From the NCBI GenBank assembly GCA_025504975.1, contig JANUWI010000010.1, positions 930,001 through 994,000 on the forward strand: 64,000 nt of DNA, in the 5' to 3' direction. Positions 1 to 10,557 of the stretch are shown one piece after another. Below the pieces are notes generated by a model. That model was not told the origin of the DNA. It searched no databases and worked only from the letters and a program-made list of their open reading frames with translations. The stretch's first letter is position 1; every line of letters starts with the position of its first letter. The stretch comes from Plenodomus lindquistii (lineage: Eukaryota; Ascomycota; Dothideomycetes; Pleosporales; Leptosphaeriaceae). Position numbers and translations under genes: made by a program.

Positions 1-2
1 GT

Positions 3-992
3 GGCATGGGCGCTGCACGAGTGGTCGAAACCCTAGCCCGAACTGGTGGATTCAGCACCAAGGTGGCCCGAGGACGACTTTTTGAGACCACTCAGCACAT
101 ACTGCAGTGCACAAAATCTCTAGATGCTATCAAACCGGGTGGGGAGGGTCACGCTTCGTCTGTACGTGTTCGTTTACTACACGCCGCAGTCCGTCAGCGT
201 ATCATGAAATTGGCCAGTTCTCGACCAGAGTATTTCAAAGTCGCAGAATGGGGAGTACCAATCAATGATCTGGATTCCATTGGCACAATCAGTACCTTCT
301 CCGCGACGTTGATCTGGCTGAGCTTCCCACGTCAGGGGATTTTTCTCAGCCAACAAGAGACCGAGGACTACCTCGCATTATGGCGCTACATTGGCTACAT
401 CATGGGCACACCGGACGACTGGTTTGCGTCGCCAGAGAAGGCCAAGGCTATCATGGAATCGCTGTTATACTACGAAGTCAAGCCTTCAGAAATGTCCAAG
501 ACGATGGCCAACAACGTCATCTACGCGCTGAAAGAGGAACCACCAACTTTCGTATCAGCAGATATGCTGACAGCCAGTGCGCGTTGGCTCAATGGCAACG
601 AGCTTTGCGACGAACTCGGCCTCAAGCGTGTGTCTGCATACTATTGGGCACTCATGGCGGGGCAATGCCTCTTCTTCGTGGCTTACTGCTATACTTACCG
701 ACTCTTCCCAACATGGGACAAGCAGCGTATCGAACGTGCCAAGGATATCTTCTGGCATGTAATAGTAAAGGCCAAGTGGGGTCTTGCGGGCGCGGAGACA
801 AATTTTGATTTCAAGTATGTGCCACAGTATGACACATTGACGAACCTGGGCGACATTGGTGAGAGAAAGTTGCCGACTTCTAGCATTGAGATGAGGAATC
901 TGCGAGTGTTTGGTGCTGGTGTAGTGGCATTGGGTGTGGGTGTGTTCGTCTCAGTAAAGGTGGTTTCTGGTATATTGGGAAAGCTGTGGTAG
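3..992 (+). CDS. MpaB / rubber-oxygenase-like protein, 5' partial
   Basis: The frame is open to the left edge of the window, so the N-terminus is missing. The visible 330 codons match the DUF2236 family (ER-bound oxygenase MpaB / latex-clearing protein). They show the VRVRLLHAAVR segment, where family members carry a heme-linked histidine, followed by GVPINDLDSIGTISTFS and then an LWRYIGYIMGTP block. A hydrophobic segment just before the C-terminus (FGAGVVALGVGVFVSV) suggests a membrane tail. Known members are b-type heme proteins that cleave C=C bonds in isoprenoids, for example MpaB in mycophenolic acid synthesis. The substrate here cannot be told, and no biosynthetic partner genes follow. 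The methionine at position 6 is probably internal, because the family usually has about 100 or more residues before this block. The stop is at 990-992. Confidence 0.75.
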   Translation, partial: GMGAARVVETLARTGGFSTKVARGRLFETTQHILQCTKSLDAIKPGGEGHASSVRVRLLHAAVRQRIMKLASSRPEYFKVAEWGVPINDLDSIGTISTFSATLIWLSFPRQGIFLSQQETEDYLALWRYIGYIMGTPDDWFASPEKAKAIMESLLYYEVKPSEMSKTMANNVIYALKEEPPTFVSADMLTASARWLNGNELCDELGLKRVSAYYWALMAGQCLFFVAYCYTYRLFPTWDKQRIERAKDIFWHVIVKAKWGLAGAETNFDFKYVPQYDTLTNLGDIGERKLPTSSIEMRNLRVFGAGVVALGVGVFVSVKVVSGILGKLW

Positions 993-1265
993 TTTGTAGA
1001 TCTTGATCTAAGGTAATGCTCAGCGGTGAGCTCGTTTCCTATAGCGAAACACTTTATTCTCTCACCTGAAGACATCGTATGGTCCAAGGCAAACTCTTGT
1101 ATATTGATTCACTGCCGCTATCACACCGACCCGACGAGTATCCACTATCATTCCACGCCCGTATGACCGGTTTCCATCACCTTGTGTATATAACCTACCA
1201 GTATCACCCTCCCATCCTTCCGATTGCTCACACAACCTTTACGCCTCACTCAATAACCCTCCACC

Positions 1266-3572
1266 ATGAGTATCCGTACTTGTCCCCACGACAAAGACCA
1301 AGATGGGGTTTGCGGCTGTCCAGAGTTCTGGAAACACGCCAAAGCCAAAGGCAGCGCTTCGAAATCGACGTCACGCCCGCCGACTACTACGCCCACCCGC
1401 ACAACCAAAGACACCAACAACATGCGTTCTCCCTCGCCCACTCCATCAGGTGGCCCAAAGGAGACATGCTTCTTCTGGTACCATGGCCAGTGTAGGCGCG
1501 GCGATCAATGCCAATTCCAGCACAAGACACACATCACTTGGCCTATTGTCCCACCGCCAGGCTATGTTCATTACAAGCCGTGTGTGTTGCCATTCTGTCC
1601 GTTGAACAGCAATCAGGTGTCACTCAACGAACAGAATGCGCAGAGGCGGAAAGACCTGGGGCTTGGCGGTCAAGTGGACGGGGCGTTCATGAGCAGGACA
1701 ACTACGGTAGAAGCGGACAGTGATCAAGAGAAGGATACATGGCAGCAAGATCTGGAAGCTACAGTGAGCACTGCTTCCATTTCGGATCTCTCCGATATCG
1801 CTGACGAGTTCCACGATGCCCGGGAGGCAGTAGCGGTGAATGCCACTATAGAGCAGGAAGGTGTCGACCAACGCATTTCAGCTTTGTCTTCTCCAACCCC
1901 AACTAGCGAAATCGAGTCCCTTGACATGTCGGGTATTGTCTCACCACCACCCGCGTCCGAAATTGGGACTGAGCGCATTGTATCACTCAGTCATTCCGGA
2001 ACAATAGCGAAGCGTCGTCGCGCTTCACCTTCGCAGTCGGGGCTCACAGGCCACCTTCCATACAAGCCAGGGCCTGGTATCACCATAGGATGGGAAAGTA
2101 AGCCAACTGATTTCGCAGTGCAGTTATCGCGACAGCCACAGACGGCTTTTGATCCACCAAAAGCTCCTCGTGCTTTACTCGACGGCACGGCAACTCCCCA
2201 AGGAGCGCCCGACATCTGTTTCTATTACTACCATTACGGTAATTGTGTACCCAAGTCTCATCGGGGAAGAACGCTCGTGTGCAAATTCTCACACACTGAA
2301 CCCGGACCTGGTTCAAAGGTCAAACGTCCACACAACATCGGAAATCATAACGTAAACTGTTCCTTACCGCTCTGTCCAATCCGGATGGCCCATGAAGACT
2401 GGATGCAGAAGAATCCCTGGGAGCCATCAGGTAGTGAAGGACCAACCTTGAAGATTGAGCCACATGAGGGGACCGGTCCAGGCATCTCATTCCATCAAGG
2501 GTTCAGCAATGCTGGATGGAGTAACCTGCGCACCCAAGATGACATGACTTCGAACCACCTTACCACTGGTCGTGACGCGGAAGTCATAAATAAAGAACAG
2601 CGTACACCCTTGAAGTGCGAGCCAGATTTTTCCGGGTCGCCCTATAGCTCCTCGCCACGAGACGCTATCACGGCTGCGCGATACATGTCTACTAAAGGAC
2701 CAACTTTCAACAAACACAGTCGCGACAGACGTGCGTTGCAATTGCCCAAGATTACAGGTTTAGCCAGGGAACGATTCAAAGAGCAAAAGAGTCGCATCGA
2801 GAAGTGGCAAGCGGAGAATGGAATCACGCGAGACGACAAGGAAGCGAGGTTCTTGAACAAGCAGCAGAGAAAACTTATGAAGAATCAGAGGAAGCGACAG
2901 AAGAGAATTAAACGCAGGCAGGATGCGCCACCTGAAGTGACGCATGAGGAAGACACAGCCAATTCTGACAAAGGCCGCGCCATCATCACAGATGAAAGAC
3001 AAGCTTCACGCGACACCGAGCTACACCGTACAGGCTTCAGATCCGGGATCTTTTCCCCAGAAGTGACGGGCGCGCCTGATGGTATCAAGAACGATGGCGG
3101 TCCGAACACGGCAACCAAACGAGCAAAGCGAAAAGGGAGCTCAAAAAATCTACGTCGCAGCCAACGTGCTCGAAGCTTCTTTCAGAACGGTATGGGTAAT
3201 AGAGAGGTAGTCGGATCTTTTGATCCAGAAGCAGAATTATACAGCAAAAGCCTCCATCCTATATCCGAATTTCCAGAATCTACAATGGAGCGCAACATCC
3301 GCAACGAGAGGGAAGCCAAAGGAAGAAGCGTTGAGATAGCCATGCAGGGCATCGAGACTATGCGCAGTAGTCGGGGGATGTCTGGTACGCCGTCGAACGG
3401 GTTGTTGGCAGCGAATGGCAAACAACCAGTCGACAAAGCCGATGTGCGATCGACAGCTGAGCCTGCGCCGAAGAAGTACAGCATTCTCGTCGACTATCAT
3501 TTACCAATGAGTGATGATCGACTGGATTGGGATACCGATCTTGTCCGTTGGACGTTTGGCGAGATCGGATAG
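1266..3572 (+). CDS. CCCH zinc-finger protein with two zinc-binding modules
   Basis: Single-exon gene of 768 codons. The ATG sits in a good context (CCACC before it) after a pyrimidine-rich leader. The first CCCH finger is canonical: C68-x7-C76-x5-C82-x3-H86. The second has a widened middle: C318-x8-C327-x11-C339-x3-H343. Each finger is followed about 20 residues later by a short element, C-V/S-L-P-F/L-C-P (C106/C111 and C365/C370). The N-terminus adds another Cys/His cluster (residues 6-24). Residues about 490-560 are strongly basic and coiled-coil-like, with KNQRKRQKRIKRR as a nuclear-signal candidate. The rest is low-complexity and acidic or Ser/Thr rich. CCCH fingers commonly bind RNA, so a role in RNA metabolism is inferred and not shown. 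I do not recognise a named orthologue. Confidence 0.85.
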   Translation: MSIRTCPHDKDQDGVCGCPEFWKHAKAKGSASKSTSRPPTTTPTRTTKDTNNMRSPSPTPSGGPKETCFFWYHGQCRRGDQCQFQHKTHITWPIVPPPGYVHYKPCVLPFCPLNSNQVSLNEQNAQRRKDLGLGGQVDGAFMSRTTTVEADSDQEKDTWQQDLEATVSTASISDLSDIADEFHDAREAVAVNATIEQEGVDQRISALSSPTPTSEIESLDMSGIVSPPPASEIGTERIVSLSHSGTIAKRRRASPSQSGLTGHLPYKPGPGITIGWESKPTDFAVQLSRQPQTAFDPPKAPRALLDGTATPQGAPDICFYYYHYGNCVPKSHRGRTLVCKFSHTEPGPGSKVKRPHNIGNHNVNCSLPLCPIRMAHEDWMQKNPWEPSGSEGPTLKIEPHEGTGPGISFHQGFSNAGWSNLRTQDDMTSNHLTTGRDAEVINKEQRTPLKCEPDFSGSPYSSSPRDAITAARYMSTKGPTFNKHSRDRRALQLPKITGLARERFKEQKSRIEKWQAENGITRDDKEARFLNKQQRKLMKNQRKRQKRIKRRQDAPPEVTHEEDTANSDKGRAIITDERQASRDTELHRTGFRSGIFSPEVTGAPDGIKNDGGPNTATKRAKRKGSSKNLRRSQRARSFFQNGMGNREVVGSFDPEAELYSKSLHPISEFPESTMERNIRNEREAKGRSVEIAMQGIETMRSSRGMSGTPSNGLLAANGKQPVDKADVRSTAEPAPKKYSILVDYHLPMSDDRLDWDTDLVRWTFGEIG

Positions 3573-3764
3573 GTTGGGTCTATGGCCGCCGATCCAGATA
3601 CATGTTAATCCCACAGGCCATGCATTGGTCACTAGAGCAGCCAGGCTTACCATCTTGGCCTTTGAATGGGGGAACAATATGCATAAACGACATGGTATGG
3701 GTATAGTAGGGTGGACAATATCCCGAATATGCAAATAACGAAAAGGATACATGGTTTGAGACTT

Positions 3765-4917
3765 TTACCACACGTATGGCTATTGGTCAGTCAGCAGTGA
3801 GCTTAGTTGAAACCCAAACACACGGTACCATGACATACCTTATTCTCATAGGTCCAAAATGTCCCGCTATGCTGAATTCCCTTGCTTTTGATAACCTCGA
3901 TCATCTTCAATACTGACTCCTCGGGCGTGATGATGCCTTGGACCTCCCATGGCAACTGTACATTCGCCATGTCACTGATGTATGTTAGAAGGATACCGCC
4001 ATGGAAAGCCTATGAAACTCACGTTGCAACCTCTCCTGGGTGCATACACAATACAATCGTATCATCGTCCTTTCTTTTCAACTCTGCCGCCATGTGTCGA
4101 ACAGCCATGTTCAAAGCAGCCTTTGATGCAGCATACGCTGCGAACCCATCTTCCATTTCGCGGAAGTTGCCTGCAGAACCTGAGTCGCTCGACATGAAGA
4201 CTATTGTGCCAATGGGAATGTTCGTCTTGAGAAGCTTCTGGGCAGTGATGATAGGTCCAATGGTGTTGGTATGCAGATGGAAAGCAAACTCGTCAAACGA
4301 ACTACAACAATGGTCAGTGCCCCTGTTCCTAGACCAAAAGTAAAAGCAATAAAAATCATCTATCGGAAGCAGACTCAATGCACGTTTTAGCCAGAACGAG
4401 ACAGGCTCGATGATCGGGGATTGGCAACGTACAGTTCAGTGGCTCTCTGGAACGATTAGTGCGACTCTTGTCATTATAGAGGATAACAACGTACATTCGG
4501 GTATCTCAACACACCTGCATTTAGCACCACATAGTCAATTTTCAGATTCGGTATCATGGCAAGCTGAGCAACGAATTTCTAGACATATCCTCGCATTAGC
4601 CTAACCGTTGACTAACCGCGCAGAAGCACACAAGCTAGCAAGGATACATCATCACCCGGGAACATAATACATACCTCTATGCTTTGTTCTGACAGTATAT
4701 CGCAAGTATACATCTGACATCTTCCATGGTCACTCCCAGCTTGACCCCACAGACCGGATGCATGGCCCGCCCAAGGCTCCCGCACAGTTGCGATGATGCG
4801 TTCATCTCTCGCCAACAACTGGCGCACAAATTCCAGGCCAATGCCTCTACTTGCGCCGAGAATCAGCCATGTGGTATAGTCCTCGTTGGCATACAGGATG
4901 CTCGGAATTTGGTTCAT
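3765..4917 (-). CDS. Short-chain dehydrogenase/reductase (SDR), six exons
   Basis: Exons on the minus strand are 4675-4917, 4495-4578, 4433-4446, 4023-4301, 3839-3974 and 3765-3779. They sum to 771 nt and encode 256 residues. All introns are GT-AG and 48-131 nt long. The Rossmann nucleotide-binding motif GASRGIG lies near residue 20, the family's NAG motif is in VLNAGV, and the catalytic Tyr-Lys pair is in YAASKAAL, preceded by the catalytic-serine stretch SSDSG. Length is typical for a classical SDR. The 14-nt third exon and the 15-nt last exon (P-Y-V-W-stop) are needed to keep the frame and to complete the C-terminus. The protein should be an NAD(P)-dependent oxidoreductase, probably cytosolic because no targeting signal is seen. 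The substrate is unknown. Confidence 0.85.
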
Positions 4918-6013
4918 CCGTGCTGGTAACCTGGGTAGAAAGTAGGGCCAGGCTGGTGCCTTGCCTTGTCGTGGGGGAGGTGTAGCGGGGCGATGATGTC
5001 AAGCGGCGTAGGAGAAGGTGAACACCACACCGTGGACCTGAATGGGTTCCAGATGCAAAGCGTAATTTGAACAAGAGGTATAGTAATGGCTGGGCGGTGT
5101 AGGGGTCAGGTAAAGTCTGGCGGAATGGAATGAGTGAGACAATGGCTCATGGGTAGATAGTCGTCACTTTACACGACTGGGATCGCATCGAGTTAAAGCT
5201 GTTTGGTGGGTGGTTACACACCCTGGTAGCTCTTCGGCAGGAGATGTCGTTTTGGGCAAAAGCAGGGCCCTTACGAGCGTGTTGTGCCGCGAGTTTACCA
5301 CAACGACAGCCATTCGGTGATTGATGGAAGTTGTACAGGGAGTGACGAGATTGTTGCAAACAGGTGGTTGTCCTACAGAGCGACTTGGTTTTACCTCGTT
5401 GAGTCTCTGACACCACGATCGTCGTTCACTGCAGTCAACATAATAATTGAGAGCTCTTGAAAAGCTTCACGGTATCTGTATCCTCTACGACTCTACGAGT
5501 TGACTAGAAATTGTCACCTTGGTTCTGCATGGCCTGATTGTCGCTTTACTGCTGTGCGAACTCAGACGTCATGCCCATTAGGTGCAACGGGGACTTGAAA
5601 AACAAAGGTCCTGTCTATGAAATATAAGGCTGAGGAATGGAAATACTCTGGACCAGCGGCGAATAATGTCGGTGCACCCACCTAAAAATTGCCCTCGAAC
5701 GAGCACTGACAAGGTTGACGCTTAGCGATCGAGATGGATTTTGTGTTGAAGGAACGTCCGGTCCGAGTTTACCCGAAGTGCTGTCACCGTTACGATCATT
5801 CGAGTTCTCATTGGCCAGCTGTTGCAAACGTTACCCTTTGGAAGGCAGGAGCCTAGCGCCTCCAAGGGTCAAGTCCTTTTCTTTCCCTGCACTCACTGGC
5901 ATCCAACTTTTTTCTCCCAGCAACCTGTCTTCAACTGCACCAGTTACGCCCATTTCTACTACACACGCAACCCCATCTCACCACCAAACTCAACCTCTTT
6001 ACCACCGCTCAAA
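4918..6013. other. Intergenic, divergent upstream region of the SDR and cytochrome c genes
   Basis: No convincing gene is visible. A CCAAT box is present on the minus strand (ATTGG at 5810-5814), about 200 bp before the cytochrome c start. It is a plausible HAP-complex site, because respiratory genes in fungi often use CCAAT/HAP control, but this is inference. Confidence 0.5.
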
Positions 6014-6663
6014 ATGGGTTTCGAAGCCGGTACGTTCTTCTGACAGCCACGGACGTCATCGACCGCCTTCTTGTCTTGCCACGGTCGACATCTTCCATTG
6101 AGTGCGCGCGTTCCCAGTGCCTGCACGCCAGAGAAAGAGAGGATTGCCCATATATGGTTGGCCACTCTCCCGGCAGCTCATTGGCAGATCCGGCCTCTCT
6201 GCAGACTATGCGACAGATGAAGGCGGTCGGCTGTTTTCTCAATGGGAAACTCCAAATGCACAAGACACGCAAAGCGCTGACAAATTCTCAACAGGCGATG
6301 CCAAGAAGGGTGCCAACCTCTTCAAGACCAGGTGTGCTCAGTGCCACACCCTGAAGGAGGGTGAGGGCAACAAGATCGGCCCTATGCTACATGGCCTCTT
6401 TGGCCGCAAGTCTGGCCAGGTCGACGGATTCTCATACACTGATGCCAACAAGGCAAAGGGTGTTGTCTGGGAAGAGGAGAGTCTGGTACGCCAACCCCAT
6501 TGCCACAATACAACATCCTTTTTAAATACTAATTCAACCACAGTTCGAGTACCTCGAGAACCCCAAGAAGTACATTCCCGGTACCAAGATGGCTTTCGGT
6601 GGCCTCAAGAAGCCAAAGGACCGCAACGACCTCATCACCTTTCTCAAGGAGGAGACCAAATAA
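6014..6663 (+). CDS. cyc1: Cytochrome c
   Basis: Three exons: 6014-6029, 6295-6485 and 6544-6663, encoding 108 residues. Heme-binding CAQCH is at residues 19-23, and the axial methionine lies in GTKMAFGG. The C-terminal block PKDRNDLITFLKEETK is characteristic of mitochondrial cytochrome c. The protein carries electrons between complexes III and IV in the intermembrane space. The first coding exon is only 16 nt and is followed by an unusually long 265-nt phase-1 intron, whereas most introns in the window are near 50 nt. The second intron (58 nt) splits the central part of the protein. The start was chosen because it begins the conserved MGFEAG leader that splices in frame to GDAKKG. Confidence 0.97.
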
Positions 6664-7767
6664 GCGTTTTTTGGTCATGAAGACACTTATCTCCCTATCT
6701 CCTCGACACGTCACGAACCTTCTCTAATTCTTCCGACCTACCACTTTTGCGATTGTACCACTACGATGATAGACTACCAATGGGGCAATGGGGCGTAGTT
6801 GGAGCGCGCCACGGTCCCATGTAACATATACTTGGTGTATCATACCAGGGCGTTTTTCGATTTCTGATGCAGCATAGAGCCGGGCGGGTTTTGGACTTAG
6901 CGGCACGCATGGAACAAGACTCGAAATACCAATTCTCCTCTTCATACGCACATGAATGTTGTCTTGCCTATAAGTGAGAAGACCTTGCCACTGAATGTGA
7001 GATATCCCTTGGGAGATGCGCCTGGGGCTTTACAACGAAAGGATGCACGTTTGGTGGCTATAGGAGGTCGGTCTAGGCTGATGCTGATTACAATGGCCCA
7101 TGTACCTCTCACCACCTTCAGCTGACAACGAGGCTTTTAAATTTTGACTCGTGGCAATGGCCAATGACATGCTCACAAATATGCCGAGAGCCCGCTGTAA
7201 ATCTTGGGCGTGCTAGGCGAACACCTCGCTCCAGCGGACGCCGGAAACGCGCATGCTTGCCCAGCATGTAGCCGAGGATCATGTGGCTGGAGCTCTATGC
7301 TCTGCAGATGACCATTTGCATCATGCTTCCAGTCATGCGCTCGCTCAATTGACGTGGGCACAAAAGAAACCACCATTGTCGTCTCGGGAATCGTCATACG
7401 TCGGCTGTGGGATTCTGGGCTCATCGGATCCAGTATTGCGCGGGCGCTTTGGGAAGCTCTCCACGTGCAAGAGGCTTGAAGTGTGGGGGACGATCAACAC
7501 CACCACTGGTCAGATTGCGGGACGCGGTTATTCCCATACGTCAATTGTGCAGCCACCCCCTCGTAGGCACAGCGGTCGTGTGCCATAACACCTTGGACGA
7601 CTGCTCCAGCACACGCACGCGTCGTTACCTCGGTCTATCCGCCCGGTGTGTTAGCGTCATAGCGGGGCGGAATATTGAGAGCTTGCGGTCGGGAGACGAC
7701 AGTAACTGCAGAGTACTTTGGCGGAACCGCAGCGACACAGGCCGGCCGGCCTTGCACAATCGCCATC
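6664..7767. other. Intergenic, no gene seen
   Basis: Between the cytochrome c stop and the kinase gene. The open frames here are short, overlap on both strands and look like chance. It presumably holds the cytochrome c 3' end and the kinase promoter. Confidence 0.5.
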
Positions 7768-9315
7768 ATGTCGTGGAAGCGCAGTGAGAGGCTGATGGAC
7801 ACGATCAAAGTACGTAACGCGGTTGTACAGGGCGCAGCCATGGCTAATGCGTCTGTAGCACTATAGCAACTTCCCAGCGACCGGTATGTTTGCTTAGGAG
7901 GTCATGTGGGAATCTCGTCTCATGTGTCTTTAGGTGTCTCGTTACGGCAGATGGTCCAGTTCGGAGAGAAGCCATCCACTGGAACCCTCTTCCGCGCGTC
8001 CCAGTTCCTTTCCGAAGAGCTCCCCATCCGACTGGCACATCGCGTGCAAGAACTCAATGATCTTCCAGATGGCCTCAATGAGATGCCCTCGATCTGCAGG
8101 GTGCGCGACTGGTATGCGCAGTCGTTCGAAGTACGTCGTGTTGGGCTTTCATCCGGCGTGCGTTGACTCACACCACCACAGGAACTCGTCCAGCTCCCAC
8201 GGCCGAACCTCGACTCCGAAATCAAAGAGCGACTGTTGCGACCCGCGAGGAGAGGGGGGAAAGACCAGAAGCTGATCAGCCAGGCTACCCAGAATCCCAG
8301 CGTCAAGCAAGGCCAATACCGATCCGCGCCCGGGTCAAATGGCAATGGCAACGGCGGCAGCGTCACCAAAGAGGTCAAGGGAGCCACATCGAGTCGGCGA
8401 TATTACGCCGCAGCGGACGACGGGCAAGACTGGCCGCCAGAGCTGGGTGCCTACAACACAAAGTTTGCAGACACATTGGAGAAGATCAAGAGGCGGCACG
8501 ACAGCGTCGTGACCACCGTAGCGCAGGGCATCCTAGAATGGAAACGAAAGAGACAACGGATGCAGATTGACCACAACATCCAGGCCTTCCTCGACCGCTT
8601 CTACATGTCGCGCATTGGTATCCGAATGCTCATCGGCCAGCACATTGCCCTTACCGACCAACGATCGCGCTCTGACCCAAACTACGTCGGAATAATCTGC
8701 ACAAAGACCAACGTTCGCGAGCTTGCTCAGGAAGCCATCGAGAACGCGCGATTCGTCTGCGAGGACCACTACGGCCTCTTCGATGCACCAAAGGTCCAAC
8801 TTGTGTGTCAGAACGACATCAGCTTCATGTACGTACCAGGCCACTTGTCACACATGCTCTTCGAGACGCTCAAGAACTCGCTGCGCGCCGTGGTGGAGAG
8901 ACATGGTCAGGACAAGGATGACTTTCCAGTCACAAAGGTCATCGTTGCTCAAGGCAAGGAAGACATTACAATCAAGATATCGGATGAAGGAGGAGGCATA
9001 CCTAGATCGTCAATTCCGCTGGTGTGGACGTACATGTACACAACGGTTGATCAAACACCGAGTCTGGATCCTGATTTCAACAAGAGTGACTTCAAAGCAC
9101 CCATGGCCGGATTTGGATACGGTTTGCCCATATCACGGCTATACGCACGATACTTTGGCGGAGATTTGAAGTTGATAAGTATGGAAGGGTATGCCCCCTC
9201 CTTAGAAAAACCCAAGCTTCACCAGACATAAATGCTAATCCACTACGACAGCTACGGCACAGACGTCTACCTCCACCTTAACAGACTTTCCTCGTCGTCA
9301 GAACCCCTCCAATAG
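7768..9315 (+). CDS. Mitochondrial PDK/BCKDK-family protein kinase
   Basis: Five exons: 7768-7809, 7859-7883, 7934-8130, 8182-9188 and 9252-9315, encoding 444 residues. The N-terminal four-helix domain opens with HYSNFPATGVSLRQMVQFG, typical of pyruvate dehydrogenase and branched-chain ketoacid dehydrogenase kinases. The GHKL ATP-binding domain has its N-box Asn in ETLKNSLRA (N320), G1 box DEGGGIP (356-362) and G2 box GFGYGLP (398-404). These enzymes phosphorylate the E1 subunit of the matrix dehydrogenase complex and switch it off. The sequence does not settle whether the target is pyruvate or branched-chain dehydrogenase. Residues about 105-150 form a basic, low-complexity insert before the conserved core resumes at about 150. 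No strong presequence precedes residue 1, so targeting may be internal or the true start may be further upstream. Confidence 0.9.
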
Positions 9316-9951
9316 CAATTACCCGTCATGAGGGACGGCTGGGCTTCGAGTGAACGCAATCGCTCATCGTCCCAAGGATTGACACAAGGTACTCAGTATG
9401 GAACAAGTTCGCGCAAAAGCCCCTTCTTGGCCAGCAAGGCTATGCGGCTCAAGTTGTCGGGGCAGGTTAGTAGGGAAGTCAGTGAGAGGAGGCAGGTTGG
9501 GGATGCAGAGGAGATGTTTGCGGAGACAGGAGGGGATAAGCCGTGGTGGAGGAACGTGACTATGGAGGAAGGCGTTTAGTTGGGAACGCGTGGAGAGAGG
9601 TGGACACCGGGGGTGGGTTCTGATAGACACCCGTAGATTGGCGGATGGAGGACGCATCACTAGCCCTCTTGTTTGTTGGGCTTTGGCGTTTTCATGATTG
9701 ACATCGTATAACGGAACTGTATGAGAAAGATTCAGCCACGCGAATGTAAAACTGTACACTACATAATCCAAGGTCTTCGTGTGTTCTCAAGGATTTCCGA
9801 ATGTGCGTAAAGTATGTATGCAGACAGTATCGCTAGGGTATAATGCTTCATGTACAATGCTGGCCCAAAAAATGCTGCTCCGCTTTCTTCTTATCACATC
9901 TCATCGTCGTAAAATTCGGCATTGTCGTCCCCTCTGTTTCCTTCGTCTTGT
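9316..9951. other. Intergenic between convergent genes
   Basis: Contains the 3' ends of the kinase gene (plus) and of the small minus-strand gene that stops at 9952-9954. Residual open frames at 9328-9579 (+) and 9364-9771 (-) overlap each other and resemble no family I know. The strip 9894-9951 is discussed as a possible alternative 3' end of the minus-strand gene. Confidence 0.4.
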
Positions 9952-10557
9952 TTAAGCATGATGATGCGCAGAACTAACCCTCCTCTTCGCCCTCTCCTTT
10001 TCCTTGCCCTTCGCGCCCCTCGCCGGACTAGCCATCACCTCCTTCTCCTGCACCGGCAACTCCCATTCCTCCCGCCACTCCACTTTTGCATTATTCTCCA
10101 GCCCCAGCACAATATTTAGATAATACTGCCGTGTCTGCGGTACACTCTAAATTCCAATCAGCACCGCACATCTAGCCACGCCCAGGTTCCTGCCAGAAGG
10201 ACATAAAGAGCGGCACATGCGTACCTCATTCCTTGCAGCAGCAAACCACAGCAACATCTCTTCACTGTCCAATATAGTCGCTGCGCGGTCTCTCTCTTGT
10301 CTTTGCTCATAACTCTCGGCGCTCCGACTCGCTCGTCCGCTTCCGCCTGAGGAATTCCATTCTTTGTGCCGCGCCTGTGCGCTTCGTTGCGCTGTGCTGA
10401 AATTCGAGGACGACGAGGATTCGGGTACGGGCCGCGTTGGGCGTGAGCGAGGCGAGGGCGAAGATGGATTGGTGGTGGAGGGGTTGTTGAGGATGGTGTT
10501 GAAGTACGGGGTCTGATTCAGTGGTGGGGAGGTTTGCGGGGTGGGTGGTGGTGGCAT
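9952..10557 (-). CDS. Small conserved-looking protein, function unknown
   Basis: Two exons, 10225-10557 and 9952-10134, encode 171 residues. The N-terminal half (about residues 1-60) is rich in Pro, Ser and Thr. The second half is a compact, charged core with EEMLLWFAAARNE before the intron and QYYLNIVLGLENNAKVEWREEW after it. The continuity of this core across the splice is the main support for the model. I do not recognise the family. The 3' end is uncertain. Just beyond the chosen stop, in another frame, lies an acidic stretch (FYDDEM followed by a stop at 9894-9896) that looks more like a natural C-terminus, but no canonical intron joins it in frame. A frameshift, a non-canonical splice or a sequence error could explain this. 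Confidence 0.55.

Noticed and set aside
9328..9579. 84-codon plus-strand frame just after the kinase stop
   Set aside because: It lies in the kinase 3' region, has low-complexity content, and overlaps a longer antisense frame that is equally unsupported.
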